Source: Trichoplax adhaerens (taxonomy: Eukaryota; Placozoa; Uniplacotomia; Trichoplacea; Trichoplacidae). Taken from it: a stretch of DNA of 64,000 nt. The stretch lies in contig NW_002060960.1 in the NCBI RefSeq assembly GCF_000150275.1, forward strand, positions 1-64,000. The letters are read 5' to 3'. A model generated the notes under the pieces. It had not been told where the DNA came from, searched no databases, and was given only the letters and a program-made list of their open reading frames with translations. The stretch's first letter is position 1, and every line of letters starts with the position of its first letter. Below are positions 10,871 to 24,100 of the stretch, piece after piece. Position numbers and translations under genes: made by a program.

Positions 10871-13040
10871 TGTTTAGTTTTAAATACTACTGACGGCTCT
10901 GCAAAGCCTATAAATGATAAGAGGTTCTAAAAATTAATTCGTTACAAAGGCAGTGCTATTAAATCAGAAAATTTAGAGTAATGTTAAGGCCTACAGCTAA
11001 TCCTTGACACCGCAAGTCCTCTTAGGTCTAGAGCCACCATCACTCTTACGATTATTCAGGTCTCAATGTGGAACTTATTTTCTACAATGATCAACCACAG
11101 TAATCGCAATTCTATACCTCAAAATTTGACTTGACAATAGCTAAGTAAATCTCTAGTGTGGCATAATCACGGTAATTAGCTGAAACAACTAAAATAATCC
11201 TTACGGAACAGCATCATTGGCGCTTATAAAGTACAGATAAGAGCTTAGATCTATTTAGCAATGGCAACATACTAGGCTACAAAATTAAAAATTTTCACTT
11301 TATTTGCATGCATGAGTATACCCCAAGTAACATGCCATCTGGTATATAAGATATACTACATGCGAAATGTACAAGTACATATGTATATAATAGCGCTGAA
11401 ACAGATTGCTAACTGAGAATTAATTAAAAAGAAGAATGGTATAGATAGATGTATGCATTCATCTTCAGTAATTTCCACTATGATAGATAATATGTCTAGG
11501 ACAAATCATTTGCAAAGATTAACGGCATTGCGTCGCAAATAATATTATTCACCTGGAATCAAATTGATAACTATAGAATTACAGCATCTTATAATCAATG
11601 TATTTTGAGGACTCTTATGGTTGTTTCATAGAGTGGCTACAGGAAATAGCATTTGAAGCTGCGAGATTAAGATATATCTCGGCTATTATTAGGAACAAGC
11701 AAAATCGAATTGTTATTATACGCGTAACACTACTACTTGAGCTATCCTGTCTTGAGGGGTATACGAGTATAATATGCTGTTAAATAAATTCATTTGTCTA
11801 GATTAAATCCAAAAGTTAACATACATATCGAGATGTCGAATGAATGATATCAGTCTAGCATGTGGATAAATGAAATTGACGATTTATCTTGGTTCAGTAG
11901 AGAGTAAAAACGTCATATTGATCTGATTAAGAACATAGTGCTAGCTAGAAGTTGATATTGAACTGCATTTGCCAACAATTGAATCATCATAACCTATAAG
12001 ACTTAAAATTCGATATCAATGCTATTGATTTAAAGATTTAGCGCCTATAATCATATAATATAAACTACATGGACGTAAAATTAATGTATGGTTTCGCAAG
12101 ATAATAAAAATTGAAGATGATTCAATGCATTTCCGTCAGCAATACGTTAAGTATTGAAATGTTAATGAAAGCACTCCTAATTGTGTCAATAAAAAAATCT
12201 CTGTTTTTTTATCTTTATAGCATGTTGACAAGTTCATTAGGTAATTTGTTTCCGTGCCTATATTGTACCGTAATAATTTATTAAATGGAATTGTATTATG
12301 AATTGAACTGAAGCGAAATAAAAATAGAATACATTACCACAAATTCTATTGACAATATCTATCTTTTACGATCATCGTAGCTATCGCTTAAAATCAATAT
12401 AGCCAAAGAAAACAAGTTGAATATTGATAGAACCGAGAAATCTAAAACTAAATTTGTTAACGAAATTTCTGTTTCCTTTAAATATTGCCGGTTAATAAAG
12501 TATATCTACGTCATACTAAATTTTAGCAATGCTTCAATCTGATATGAAGCTACGAATAAGATTCACAAGCTCAAAGCTAGCCGTTACAAGCCCAAACAGG
12601 AAATATTCTTTGTATTATTATGGACTGCATTCGATTAAGGATAAAACAAGTGAATAAAAATCAGCTTGCCATTAAATCAAATAAATAAGCCTTGGTAGCC
12701 GTCCTATGGCTAATTTTGAAATTAACTTTGTAATGTTGCAGCTGTGATCGGCTTTTCCACAACCAACGCACGGCATGACATGTATGGAAGATGAAATCAA
12801 TACGATTGTCATCTTGTCATAACAAATCAATTATCTTCAAGATCTAAAGTTATTATTTTTTATATTTGTTATCGAGTCTAGGTTGTCTTAGTTCATATCT
12901 CGGCCAATTCTTTCACTTTATCACTATGTCAATAAACCAAAGTTATATGTTTATGTTTATCACTGATCAAGTACTACTTGCTGTTTTAGCTTTGGAGAAA
13001 TGCTAATTGTAAATAAATTGCATGGCGATACGATACCAAG
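10871..13040. other. Intergenic sequence, nothing recognised
   Basis: No gene or RNA was recognised. A 61-codon + strand frame at 11.6 kb has no family resemblance and no splice context. Confidence 0.35.
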
Positions 13041-13830
13041 GAGAAAGAAATAGGTTGTTCTTTCTGCACATTATAGTAGCGCATCCTCCTTTACATCATA
13101 TTACAAAAGGGAAGAGAAACTCAATTTCTTCTGTACAGCTATTCCAGCACTTGTAATGCTGCAAGTGATAAAATACTAAAGAGAAAGAAATGTCAATTTT
13201 TTTTCTGTATCAACGTCGTATGTTTTAGCTCTGTTTTATGATTTACGAGCGCCTATAATATCGCTTTAAAAAGATTAGTATTTTTTTTAATGAAATCACA
13301 GGTTAATACCGAATTGTATCGTCTCTACGCGATAATAACACACGTAAATGGACTCTTATCTGGATTCATTTCCACATATTATTTTCTTAGTAGCATATAG
13401 AGTCAATTTCGGTCATGGCTATCAAAATGTGTAGCGATATAAAGAAGTGGATGATTCTTTCAGTATATTATCGAAATGCATCCTACTCAGCGTTCAATTG
13501 CAAACCAAAGTGAAAGAAATACTAGATTTCTTTCTGTGCAATTCATCCAGTATTGCATAGTGATGCGATGCGAAAGAGAAAGAAATGTCAGACTTTTTTC
13601 TGCGTTAATATTTTCTACTATAATTCCACTTTATGATCTTTATGCAACGTTATTTTAAAAAGATCAATATTCTTGTATAGTAAAGGCATCCGTTGAAAAA
13701 CAATGCCAATTTATATCATCATTACGCCATATCAATTGATGGGGTTATTTTGGGATTTATTTAGATTTGATATTTTAATAACATATGGAGTCAATTTTAA
13801 CAATGGCCATCAAAATAGACGAAAGTTCAA
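13041..13830 (+). repeat. Old tandem duplication (about 390 bp) with five purine/pyrimidine hairpins
   Basis: The block 13050-13440 recurs at 13440-13830. Landmarks: AAAGAGAAAGAAATGTCA at 13178 and 13573, TTTAAAAAGAT near 13265 and 13652, and CATAT(a/g)GAGTCAATTT at 13394 and 13782. Five short segments at 13041, 13111, 13181, 13512 and 13576 have the form GA(g)AAAGAAA, a spacer of about 4-9 bases, then T/C-rich TTTCTTTCTG. Each could form a hairpin. Open frames here (60 and 78 codons) follow the repeats and look non-coding. Confidence 0.7.
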
Positions 13831-16800
13831 TATTAATGAAATCACTATCGCCACAAAGGTTACTATGATAGAAAGACAATACACAATTTGTAAAATATAC
13901 AATACTATTCTAACTCCACGTTTTGCTTATTATAATTAATGCTGTTACTACTTTTCTACTCCTAGTGATTGAAAACAAAAATTCAAAATTTTATTTTATT
14001 GTAACATAAGCGACATTATGATGAAAGTATATATATATTCATATACATCTGCTAAGGTTGCTGGAAACAGTCATAAAATAAAAACTGTAATAGTAGAAAA
14101 ATACAGAAAATCGCACTGATTCCAGTCAAAATTATGATGAAATTTAATCAACAGCTATAACCAGCCCTTTCTGTTTAATTAAATGAAGGCATGTCAATGA
14201 ATATGACCTAGTGCAAACAAATATTTTGAAGGAGATACAATATAAAGTTCTAATATTGAGATGGGAGTAGATTATTTAGGTATCGCATGTTGGTACATCT
14301 GATTTCGATGCAACAAAATGAGATAGTAGTGATGGAGCTACTAATATAGACGATCATGTAGCGTGCGATAAATACAATTGAAACATTTTTTATTTCCTTA
14401 GCAAAACCTAGTATAGAACAGAGTAAATAAATGATAACATGAACATGAGATAGCCTCAATACCGGCCGTGAAAACAGAAGATATCACATCATACGCATAC
14501 AGTATCTTGATGGCAGTTCAAACAAAAGGACTAAAGATTATACATGGCTGATTCTCAATAAATTTTTTTAGAAATTGCATATCATTCTATCAAATTATCT
14601 TATTTATTCCCCTCTAAAAATAAATTCTTAAAATCGATACGTGATAGTAGTAAGATAGAGTTTATAACATGTGCTTTATTCCTCAAAGCAAGTATTCCTC
14701 TATGGTGGTTAAGGTATACCACCATTGCTAAATTGTGTTTGTAGGAATACCTTGCAAATCAGACAATCATCTAATTATGATTACAATTCCGAGTTTACCC
14801 ACTATAAACTAGTTCAGGTAGATGAAATGATATTTATATTATGGAATAGCGCCGTCTTAATCCATGCATCATTTAATGGCAACAATGAAGAAAATGGATA
14901 TAGAATCAAGAAAAAATTACCATTTTTTGCTTACACGCCTATGTCAATATTGCGCTGATGAATACAGTTGGAAAAGTGAATCTTTGAAGAATTGTTTTAC
15001 ATTAGGTAATAACCGTTTTGAAATGAAAAATGATTATTGACTTATAGTTAGCTATAGAAGGAAAAAATGCCTGACAAAATTATCTTTTTTCAGCCGATAT
15101 GACAATCACGACTGAAAAATAATTGTTACAATCCGGTCGGATTAAATAGAGTTTAATATTAAGAAATAATATCCAATCCTAGTACTCCTATGCTTCTGAA
15201 GATCTCATCAGTTGCTTGTTGACGTTATTGAAGGTTTCTAATTCCATTTCGTATAGGATAAGGTTTATTCTCTCTAGCAAAGATTCATAAACAAGAGATG
15301 ATGCAGTCTAATGAAATCAGCTAGCAGTCACCAAGGTGCGTGCATATAGGACTCTTCTTGCTATGAGTACTTTTGTCTGCCTCATACATTTCTACCATTA
15401 TACATTGATAGCACAGACTCTATTCAGGATTAAAATGGAAAATTTTTATTCTATTCTAGCATTGATTCTATGTTTTCTCAAGACTTTGATCTATACAAAA
15501 TCTCACATCAAACAGTATCAGTTATGCTAAAATCCAATAGGCAATGATGACAATGTCACTTTAATAATATTTTAATTATACGATCAGAATGTCCATGATG
15601 TATTAATAGAATACCGCTGCAGAAGCAAAATTATGATGACCAATATCCTGTAGGCTAATGATACATGCAAAATTCATAATTTAATATCCTGCATATGTCG
15701 TCATGGAGATAAAGGGCCGTAGGAAAGACTTCATTTTCTAATCGGATAAGGCGATTATATATTGAACAAGAATACCATACACCATTGAGCAGGTGCCAGT
15801 GGGCATTATTTAGGCTTTATATAGAGGGCCAAAGTTCTTGTTTATATGAATATAAAGTTGATAATGAGCAGCCCAGAAACAATTTAAAATATTGACTTTA
15901 GCTATAGAATATAACCAAGCTTGCTGTGTAGTGTATAGAAAAAATATAAAATTAATTAACTATAAAACAAATGGAACAGTAATAATGACAATGCTGGTTT
16001 TCACGGATGCTGGAAATATGCAGGAACTGCCATGCCTTGTCTTATTAGTCATTTCCCTGCATTTAGAATTGAAGAAATGAAGGGCATCGATAGAGAATAC
16101 TTGTGAAAGTGAAAGTCAATTTTTTTAGATACTAATTGAAGATAACAAGAAGAAAAACAGTAAAAATTATTTACATATTGCGGTGTCATGTAAATAACAT
16201 GGGGACGGCTACAAAAATTTTAAAAATTTTTGTAAAAATTTTTGTAGGATAGATTGCATAAAGCTATGATCTTAGGCTTAATATGATCGAATTTAGTTCA
16301 GTTACATAGAGATAGAAAAATCTATTGGATGATGTATTTGGATTACCTAAGATTTTATGCATGAATATATGAACAGTAATAGAGTTGCCATAGTCTACAA
16401 GCAATCAGTGAGGAGTAAGATAAACCAAGACATAATTATTCAATTACGTACGTAAACAAGTTTACAGAAATCATACGATATTGAATCAGTACAGCAATAT
16501 AAACATCATAAAATTTTTCATCCTCAGCAGAAAAAATTGCTAATCTATATATGCAATCAGTCAATTAAAACACTGCAAGCTAGTAGTTTAAGATATCATA
16601 AAATAGTTTATGCAAATTTATTACAAAGGTCCAATCTACTAATAGTAATTTCAAATTTGCTTTCAAGGACCATTATACTTCCGACTGCTATGTTGCAATG
16701 AAAGTGCTTAAAGCTCTATTTTTGCCGGAGATATTTAATATTTCGTGCAAAAAACGAATAAAAGAATAATTTCCATTAAATAAAGTGAAGGCAAGTTTTG

Positions 16801-17283
16801 TAACGAAGCTGTCCATCTATGTCCTGCAGCTAACAAGGGCCAAAAGATTTTGTTTCGTCTCATGCTATTATGGAAGAAATTTTAGCTTAACACGAATCCA
16901 TAGGATATTGCATGCAAAAGCTTTGATAATATCTATCTTAGTGGTTGCCACTGCTAGTCTATAATAGGCTCAACCTGTACGCCATTTATTCAATCATTCG
17001 CGCAATATAGCCGTAAAAATATCTTCATAGTTGGTTTAAATCAATAGCCAAAAAATGAATATGATCCATTTTAGGATTATTTATGATTGAGATGACAGCA
17101 TGCAGCTGTGAGAACGCCCACCATTTCATTTTTCATTTGCTTTATAGATACTAGAAAATACAACAATTTTTCCCTCCAAGTGTTGATGATAGCTCGTTGA
17201 ATGTCTACCAATTCATTTTCAGTTGATTTTTGGATACCTAAAAATACAAAAAATTTCCTTTCCTATAGCTAATCACATCCATT
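13831..17283. other. Gene-poor stretch downstream of the GPCR
   Basis: No coding exon was recognised. Several 60-77-codon + strand frames (14.7, 15.3, 15.9 kb) lack family resemblance. An A/T palindromic run at 16214-16249 consists of ATTTTAAAAATTTTT-type segments repeated as AAATTTTTGTA. It could fold but is typical of AT-rich DNA. Confidence 0.4.
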
Positions 17284-18249
17284 TTATGTGGTACTACTAT
17301 CCTTCTGATTGTTGACGGCAATTCGTCGAACATCTTGTACGCTACTACTACTAACGGGTATTGGTGATACTTTAGTTAAAGATCGGCCACGTATCCGACG
17401 ACAAAAATTGGTTAAAATTTTACGAAAGGTACTTCTAAACGTGGAATTCATCAAGTTATATATGAAAGGATTAATGCACGAATTAAAGTAGCCAAAAGCG
17501 ACTAAAACATTGAGCGGTTCGCGCATACTGTCGGAGACGGATTTGTCTGTATATTGCATCAAAAAAATGCCATAGATTATAGCAGCTGGTGACCAACATA
17601 ATAATAAACAACAGACAACTAACATAATCATGATAAATGCTCTCTTTTCTTTCTTAATTCTTGCTTGTTTTAAATGACGTAAAGCTCCAGCGACATCTTG
17701 ATTATGCAAAACAATATTCCTCCAGATCAAGGTATAACATATAATGGTGATAGTAGCAATAAACCAAAACCAGTAGAAATGAATGAGTGCAAATCGAATA
17801 TCGTGTGGCCAGTTGAAAACCACTAGGCAAGTTTCCGTAATGGCCAACAACCATAAGGGAGGAACGATATATTTAACTTCCTTCCATGTTAGACGCGGTT
17901 TGTCTGGATAAACGATGCCTCTATAACGATCAATACTTATTACAGCGAGTTGAATTTGTGAAGACGACACCCCGGATAAGGCCAATTCGCCAGCTAAAAG
18001 GGCTGCACGGGGACGAGGATCTTGGAATAGACCAATTAAGGCGATAGGAACCGTAATATCGCAAACGAGTAAATCGGCAATAGCAAGTGATAGGATAAAT
18101 CCATTGGTAGCCGTTTTTAATTTGCGATTGGTTAATATAGCAATACAGACTAAGATATTGCCAATAGTGCCAAAGATGAAAGTAAATGATAATGTCGGGA
18201 TAAGGATTACTTTACTGGTTAAAGATAGATTTCCTGCTACGAGAACCAT
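17284..18249 (-). CDS. Intronless class A (rhodopsin-family) GPCR
   Basis: A 321-residue seven-helix receptor expected at the plasma membrane, signalling through G proteins. The first ATG is at 18249; 18 upstream in-frame codons start only with GTG. Class A marks, numbered from that Met: GN of TM1 (N31), LAIAD of TM2 (D59), DRY at 107-109, CWSP of TM6 (218-221), NPFIY of TM7 (260-264), and a basic Cys-containing tail. N7 is a possible glycosylation site. The cysteine usually found at the TM3 start (position 3.25, residue 83) is Ala. The TM4-TM5 loop is only about 8 residues and has no Cys, so the usual extracellular disulfide is absent. TM5 also lacks its usual proline. Those three losses together are known from melanocortin-type and related receptors, but an orphan animal family is equally likely. 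No ligand can be named. Confidence 0.93.
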   Translation of the reverse strand: MVLVAGNLSLTSKVILIPTLSFTFIFGTIGNILVCIAILTNRKLKTATNGFILSLAIADLLVCDITVPIALIGLFQDPRPRAALLAGELALSGVSSSQIQLAVISIDRYRGIVYPDKPRLTWKEVKYIVPPLWLLAITETCLVVFNWPHDIRFALIHFYWFWFIATITIICYTLIWRNIVLHNQDVAGALRHLKQARIKKEKRAFIMIMLVVCCLLLCWSPAAIIYGIFLMQYTDKSVSDSMREPLNVLVAFGYFNSCINPFIYNLMNSTFRSTFRKILTNFCRRIRGRSLTKVSPIPVSSSSVQDVRRIAVNNQKDSSTT

Positions 18250-20535
18250 CTTGGAAATGAGCTTGTCTTGATGAATAAAAAGGGTAGGAAGGATTTCAAG
18301 CACTTTTATAACGGTTTCTGCTCGAGAATAAATCTCCCAATCAATGACCGCGACGAACTACCTTAGAATGAATCAAATTGGTGATCACCACCTAATTCCT
18401 GTTGCGTAATCTGTTGAAGAAGATAAATGTTACTATGAAAGGCAGTCAATATTTCCCTGGGTAGGTTACGTAAATATTCTTGCGGTCTTTTATCGTTTAG
18501 CCGGTAATATTAATTGTATTAGGACTGATAAGAATTTATTTCTGTATATGTCAATTGAATGAGACGAAAGCAAAAATAAAATGACTTGAGCTGGATTAGA
18601 GAGTGGAGATAAGAAACTGTTCATACTAAAATTGACGCAGTCATGTTAAGATTATCAGTACCTGAAAGTTGACTGTTTTTAATAGTAGCAAGTAGACAAA
18701 TTGACGAGATGATGCTATTCAAATTGCTATTCGTAATCGCATTTACTGGAATCTTGGTGACATAGGTGGTAACCATCAGACAGATGTTAAAAATTATATT
18801 GAACTTGAGGGCTTGCAATCGCTACGACGGGAAGTTTAGTAATCTGTATAGCTGTATAGCTGTATAGCACCCTTGAGAAAGCGATGCGATCAATCCGTGA
18901 CAAGCTAAACTAGATATGAGATAATTTCAATCTGTTTAAGCTAATATATAGTTAAAAGAGGATAAATAAAACATTAAAGGTAAAAGGGTAAAACATAATT
19001 TTTCCATCTAATTATGATAATAATGTAAGAATAAAATTACTTCAACGGCATATTCATTACAGATCTAAAAATATCATCTATTCACTTTATTGTCTTCATT
19101 GAATGGGAAATATAACGATGGTTCAATTCTAACCAATTAAATTAATATTAAATAAAATCATGTAGGAAAAGAAAGGATAAAATATTCATTTTAATAGCTA
19201 TTGAGAGTAGATTTTAATTTTTCAACTGGTTTTCGGGCTAATTGATGGCCAAACAATGGCTAATTAATTAAAATGGAAGTGAACAAGGCGAAGAGGCGGT
19301 CTTTGATGCTATCGATTTTTAAAGCCAAACCTACTCTATAATCAGCTGGACAATATATTATTTATATCCACCTATTCTATTATGATAAAACAATATAGCA
19401 GAGACAGATTGGATACCCAGAGTATGATTCAACCAATTCATATTCTGGTAAAATCAAGTTGAAGTTTTATTGATGATTATAATAAAAATGAGCATGATCA
19501 CCTAATGACAGTAATTGGCGTTGGGTTAAAACGTAGGCTAGCCTTGTTTTACACGCATTGAAATATTATTCTTGTTCATTAAGCTTATTCTAGTTCGTAA
19601 AGCTTACTCGACAGAAATATCGTCGTTGAATTAAGTCTGTTACTAAATCGATCAAGAAGTAAATAAAAAAATAGTATCCTACCATTGAAAAAGTATCTAG
19701 TCATTTGGGAAACGGAAAATAAACCGAAAGTAAAACAATTTATACCACAACGACAAATCAGTTTTCCATTGAAATATCAACATGTCATTCAGATTTTAAT
19801 CTACATCTCATTCGTTCCCTCATTATTGTAAGGACTTTTCATATTCCTTATTTCGTCAGCTGAGGAAAGTAAACTTGTCTTAAAGTTATAGATTAACACT
19901 AATATCCGTAAGAATAACAGTAAGCCTAAATCCAGTTCTGATAACTGCAAAAAGGGGGAAAAAGCACTTTATTATCGTAATTGTTCTTATAAAATCATCA
20001 TCAGCTGCGTGTATTAATTGTTACTGATGGATTATAATTCTACTCAAGCGAATAACAACAATTTTCATGTGATTGGATAATAATAGCGAATATTCAATGG
20101 ATTGAGAGTGTGCCTCTTAATACTACAATCAAATCTTCAAAGTTATACAATTATTGAAGAAGATCATGATCCACTTGGATGATCGACATTATTGCATAAT
20201 TGTAAACTATTCACCTTAGCCATGCTGTTACAACTGTAGCAGATCCTTCTGAGATTGGATGCTGCACTGTCCTCATCGGACAAAGTAATATTCATTTTAA
20301 TTAATATTTTAAGGCCTAAGTTTACTGTTACTGAATAGTAACAGTACTCAAAGGCAATCAATAGAATGTTGGCCTGAAATAAAGCACTATATTTATTGTC
20401 ACTATAAACGTTCTATTGCTCTTAAACGTGCTAGTGATTTATTAATCATTTGCATAAAGCTAACAATTCAATACTGTAGCTTAGTTAACTGATCTAAGGC
20501 AGAGGAGATGGAATATCAATTTCTTCTTCGTTTTT
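18250..20535. other. Intergenic sequence 5' of the GPCR
   Basis: Presumably holds the GPCR promoter. No other coding exon is recognised. Minus-strand frames of 65 codons at 18.6 and 20.2 kb have no family resemblance or splice support. Confidence 0.35.
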
Positions 20536-20537
20536 CT

Positions 20538-21150
20538 TAACAAGAACAATTTATTTCATCCAACAGTATACTATAAAGAACCATGAAATGCTATGAGTGT
20601 AAATAATGATACATCATATCTAAATTATATATAATTTTAAAATTAAATATTTGAGCCGATGATTCTCGTTTGACATCCGCATTAAAGAGAATATTGGTGT
20701 GTTTTTCACGCTAGCACATTCATTTCCCCTCAGTATATGATCAAGAGCAAATTATTTCATTTAATAGTATAATAAAAAGAGTTATGGCACGCTATGGGTG
20801 TAAATAAGGAAATATTATATATAACTTATTTCTGATTTCAAAATTGAATAATATTATTAAGCAAATGAGCCTCGTTTGATATTTGCTTTAAAATGAATAT
20901 TTGCGTATCTCTTCCTGAAGGTATATTTATTTTTCCGCAATGTATGATCAAGAAAAATTAATTCCATCTCATAATATACTAAAATAGAGCTATTGAACGC
21001 CATGGGTGTCAATAAGGATACATCTAGGTAAATTATTTATGATTTTAAAATTGAATATTGGAGCAATTAATTCTTTCTGGATGTCCGATTTAAAATGAAT
21101 ACTTGCATGCTCTCTAACGATAAGTTATCCATTATCTCACTATTTATGAT
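20538..21150 (+). repeat. Tandem array, three diverged copies of a roughly 200-bp unit
   Basis: The anchor (g)A(t)CAAGA(a/g)CAAATTATTTCAT recurs at 20538, 20739 and 20946, with a partial GATCATTTAATTAC at 21148, giving steps of about 201, 207 and 202 bases. Each unit also carries CTATG(a/g)GTGTAAATAA, an ATTTTAAAATT segment, a TTTGA(c/t)AT(c/t)(c/t)GC segment and TTAAAATGAATA-like sequence in the same order. The copies are diverged, with no open frame. Confidence 0.8.
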
Positions 21151-24100
21151 CATTTAATTACAAAAAATTTATAACGAAGACCGCAATTTAATGGCATAGA
21201 CACCGTTAGAAAATAAGTATTTCCTACCCTATTGATATTTATCGTAGATTATAAATGACGAAATGATGCCTATAAACGAAGGGAAATTACCCAATAAGGA
21301 AACAGAATGATCCTATATTGCTCAATCTTGATTGACAGTACGATAATATTTTGTCGCAGTTGCATCAATATTCTAGCCTACTCCTTTTGATCTATTAAAA
21401 TAAACTTTTTGTTATTATCAACCGTAGTAATATTACCTGATAGAAAATGACTCAAAAGTATCTTACGTTTTGAGCTGACCATTCTAAGTTAGTGTCAAAA
21501 TATGTAAAATGGGTATTATTAACAATGTTAATTAAAGGTATATAATAGAACGAGACAGCCTTTCATCGATTACTCTATGAAAGGTGGTACTCTAGGAACT
21601 CAATAAGATGGAGATAGATCAGTGTTTAGATAAATTGAAATTAGGCTGCTTTAGTAGTCACGTACGCGTTGTAATCAAAGAGATTGAGATAATGATTGAG
21701 TTGGCCTAGTGGTTATTTAATAAAATCATCACTGGCTAACTATGGCCAAGATAGCTTGCAAATAGGCATAGAATTAACCACACGCACAATCAGTTATAAA
21801 AGTGGGAATAACTTGGTATTTTGTTTTCATCGTCATGCGATCATTGATATATATTAAAGAGTAATATAATGTATTGATCGCACGCGCTTAAAAAATGCAG
21901 TTATTATTACTTTTAGAGCAAGAAATGCGGTAATAACTTCATTATTATTTCGCAAGGCTTTCTAAAGATTATTCCATCTTTTATGCTATCCATAGAGTAA
22001 ACTATTGAAATTTATGATTTTTTTTGTAGCTCCACCGATTCATCAGGCGGCGTTAAAAGTACTGTAATACGCTCATTGTATCAAATTTAAATTATTAGTG
22101 AGGGGATATTTCTAGTTGAGGTGACACTGAAGGTAAATAATCTTTCACTATAATATTGCTGTTGTTATGGAAATAACGATACTCTCATATGCATCAATAG
22201 TAATACTTTTAATATGGGAATATTGAGTAATACTAAAGGATGCCAGGCATGGGTTATTGATTGTTGACTGGTATAATAATTAAATATTAATAATTAATTT
22301 GCACTTATACTCATGCATGATAATTAAATAGTAAGATTGGTAAAAAATACTTTATCGCAGTCTATGATCTATTAGCTAGAAATATGATTAGTGCTGTCTA
22401 ATGAGAATGAAAAGTGTCAGCAACAGTGATAATTTTCAATAAATTAGGATTGGTAAAACCCAAAATCGGGATCAATATTACTTCTCTAAACTTCTTAATC
22501 TCGGATTTTATACAAGTAAATAATATTGAGCAATAATTTGAACTTGTATCTCGTTATGCAAATATGAAGATAATAGAAACAAAGGCATACTAGTATAGTA
22601 TAGCTAAATTACAACTAGTTCATCTAACGAAAACAATTTATATATTTAGACTGCCTAGCAGATCATCAGATACTCAGAAAATCAGCATATTCTAAATACT
22701 TTTTCATCGTTAGTTTTAACAGTGTAAAGTCTTAGCTAGAGTATTCTTGAAACATTACTTTAAGTAATAAATTGGTTTACTTATTAAACTTTCAAAGGAA
22801 CAAACAGAAAGAATTGAATAAAAAGTTGGAATTTGCTTACTTTAGTGGGCTTTTAGGTTAAGTATAGACTAGCTGCATCTCTTTCCAGAATTGCGGCCTA
22901 GATATTCAGTTTAATATTATTTTTACAAGATTTTGTATCATTGAATAAGTATTTTATCGCTAACTTTAAATTTTAATTTATTTGGTAGGTTAATTATGCT
23001 ACTATTGGTTACATATGAGTATCTAAGCTTGTATTTAAATGCCCAATTCTATGGGGTAATATTTTGTATCATTTTTTAAATCTTGTTGACAATTTTATCA
23101 TCAACATAATATTTACAAGACCATAAAAGATTGAATGGATATCTGCTATGCTAATAATAATAAACTAGCTACGTAGATGTTATTTTACACAACTAAATAC
23201 GTTCATAATAAAAATAAAAGCTATTACGTTCCGATTTAAGAAGAAAATATAATATCAGCTTATTATAAATAACTCTTGGTTAAGAGAAATTCTATTTCGG
23301 TTAGTTATAAATGTTTTAGCAGTGAGGCTTATTACGGTACCTATCATTTCTACTATATACATAACTCTGAGATTCATAGAAATCAGTGATTCTGTCATCG
23401 TTGACAGATACTAGGTATCAAGTTACTAAATTGCGATAGATGTATTTTTAAAACGTTCATATGGCTCTTTAGTGTAGTATAATTTTCTTCTGTTAACTTG
23501 CAAATTAGACTATTTTAATGGAGTAGTATTTGGCTCATGTATGAAATTGTACAGTAACGTTAATATTAAAGTTTCGCGTACTTCTTCTAATCATTTAAGT
23601 CATGTTTTAGGAAAAAATACTTTTTATTACTCTATTTTTACTCTATTCTGACGGCCAAGTGTTATACTAAGTTAGCTATGATAGGATTAGCAGATTTCAA
23701 TTTGTAATATTTCCGCTCTTAGAATCTCTCACTAATTTGTTCGGTCTGTAATACAACTGTATTGGGACGTGATCATACTAGCCTTGGAAAAAAATAGGAG
23801 TGGATGATTAATAAACTCAAGTATCTAAAATGTAATAAAAGCTTACTATTAATATTTTAATTTCGTCAGACGTGATATGAGTATACCTATCAAATCTTGA
23901 ACTATACGTAAGATTTCAAATTCGTTAAAGACAGACAGCTGAAATCAGAAGCACATTTCGTATAAAAAAGTAATATCTTAATGGAATAATATTAAACTTA
24001 ATTATCTAGAATACTGAGATGGATCATTTTAAGAGCAGTTTCCTTAAAATTGATCTTTCAAATAGAAATCTTATAAGACCGAATATTGGTCAATGGCAGA

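Noticed and set aside
16214-16249. A/T palindromic run that could form a terminator-like hairpin
   Set aside because: Simple A/T sequence in a eukaryotic, AT-rich background; no gene ends there.
21700-21760. TGGCCTAGTGGTTA-like words suggesting a tRNA D arm
   Set aside because: No matching T arm (GTTCGAATC-like) at the proper distance and no cloverleaf could be drawn.
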